Source: Oscillospiraceae bacterium (GTDB lineage: Bacteria; Bacillota; Clostridia; Oscillospirales; Oscillospiraceae). From it: a DNA stretch of 5,026 nt. Below are positions 4,970 to 5,026 of the stretch, in pieces. Both the position numbers and the translations under genes were made by a program. Position 1 is the stretch's first letter. Each line of letters starts with the position of its first letter. The stretch spans positions 1 through 5,026 of the forward strand of contig JAITGH010000211.1 of the NCBI GenBank assembly GCA_031280855.1. The letters are read 5' to 3'. The notes beneath the pieces are model-generated. The model saw only the letters and a list, made by a program, of their open reading frames with translations. It ran no database searches and was not told where the DNA came from.

Positions 4970-5026
4970 ACGATATCGGATGCTTGAAATTACTGACTCT
5001 GATGAAGTTAGTGCGATGCACAGAAG

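Larger units (their letters stand above)
4799..5026. other. AT-richer intergenic/regulatory region upstream of prfA
   Basis: This 228-nt stretch is clearly richer in A and T than the coding DNA to its left and contains no protein I recognise. The open frames crossing it on the minus strand have no ribosome binding site and no family-like sequence. One of them, 4791-5021, starts at GTG and overlaps the prfA start in another frame. It holds four TTGACA hexamers (minus strand at 4830, 4869 and 4898; plus strand at 4942) and the promoters and palindromes listed separately. The upstream neighbour gene lies outside the window. Confidence 0.7.

Noticed and set aside
4791..5021. 76-codon minus-strand open frame overlapping the prfA start
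   Set aside because: GTG start without a ribosome binding site, runs through the promoter elements, and has no family-like sequence; retained only as part of the intergenic description.
1..5026. CRISPR, prophage, transposon, tRNA, toxin-antitoxin or defence genes
   Set aside because: No regularly spaced repeats, tRNA-like cloverleaf, transposase or nuclease motifs seen on either strand; the window is a housekeeping cluster.

Overview
The window looks like a chromosomal segment of a moderately GC-rich, probably anaerobic Gram-positive (Firmicutes/Clostridia-type) bacterium. The pointers are strong GGAGG-type ribosome binding sites, a perfect SigA-type promoter, a membrane-anchored HtrA with a long cytoplasmic proline-rich N-terminus, separate hisI and hisE genes, and a membrane protein whose visible end resembles LTA-synthase-family proteins. 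The taxonomic placement is inference; no rRNA or other marker is present.

All six protein genes read on the minus strand, so transcription runs from right to left. In that order they are prfA (release factor 1, 3737-4798), a YrdC-domain protein of the TsaC/Sua5 family (3113-3724), an HtrA/DegP-like membrane protease (1574-3052), hisI (1189-1512), hisE (790-1137), and a membrane protein that runs off the left edge (1-793). Gaps are 12, 60, 61 and 51 nt, and the last pair overlaps by 4 nt (ATGA), so the block could be one long operon. An additional weak promoter may sit in front of htrA. The leftmost gene is open at the window edge and was recovered by translating the reverse strand from the hisE stop.

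The right end (4799-5026) is AT-richer and holds no convincing gene. It is a regulatory region with four TTGACA hexamers in about 120 bp. It contains a textbook promoter for prfA (TTGACA-17-TATAAT) so close to the ATG that the transcript would be almost leaderless, a second candidate promoter upstream, a 25-bp inverted repeat over the prfA promoter, and a 12-bp perfect palindrome inside a possible divergent plus-strand promoter.

Functionally the block mixes translation (termination by RF1; t6A tRNA modification by the YrdC protein), envelope protein quality control (HtrA), the second and third steps of histidine biosynthesis (HisE, HisI) and, probably, envelope polymer synthesis. No mobile element, CRISPR array, tRNA or defence system is visible. 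The most unusual points are the YrdC protein with a serine where the family's KxR arginine should be, the apparently dead HAD-like domain fused to a membrane/LTA-synthase-like region, and the near-leaderless prfA promoter.
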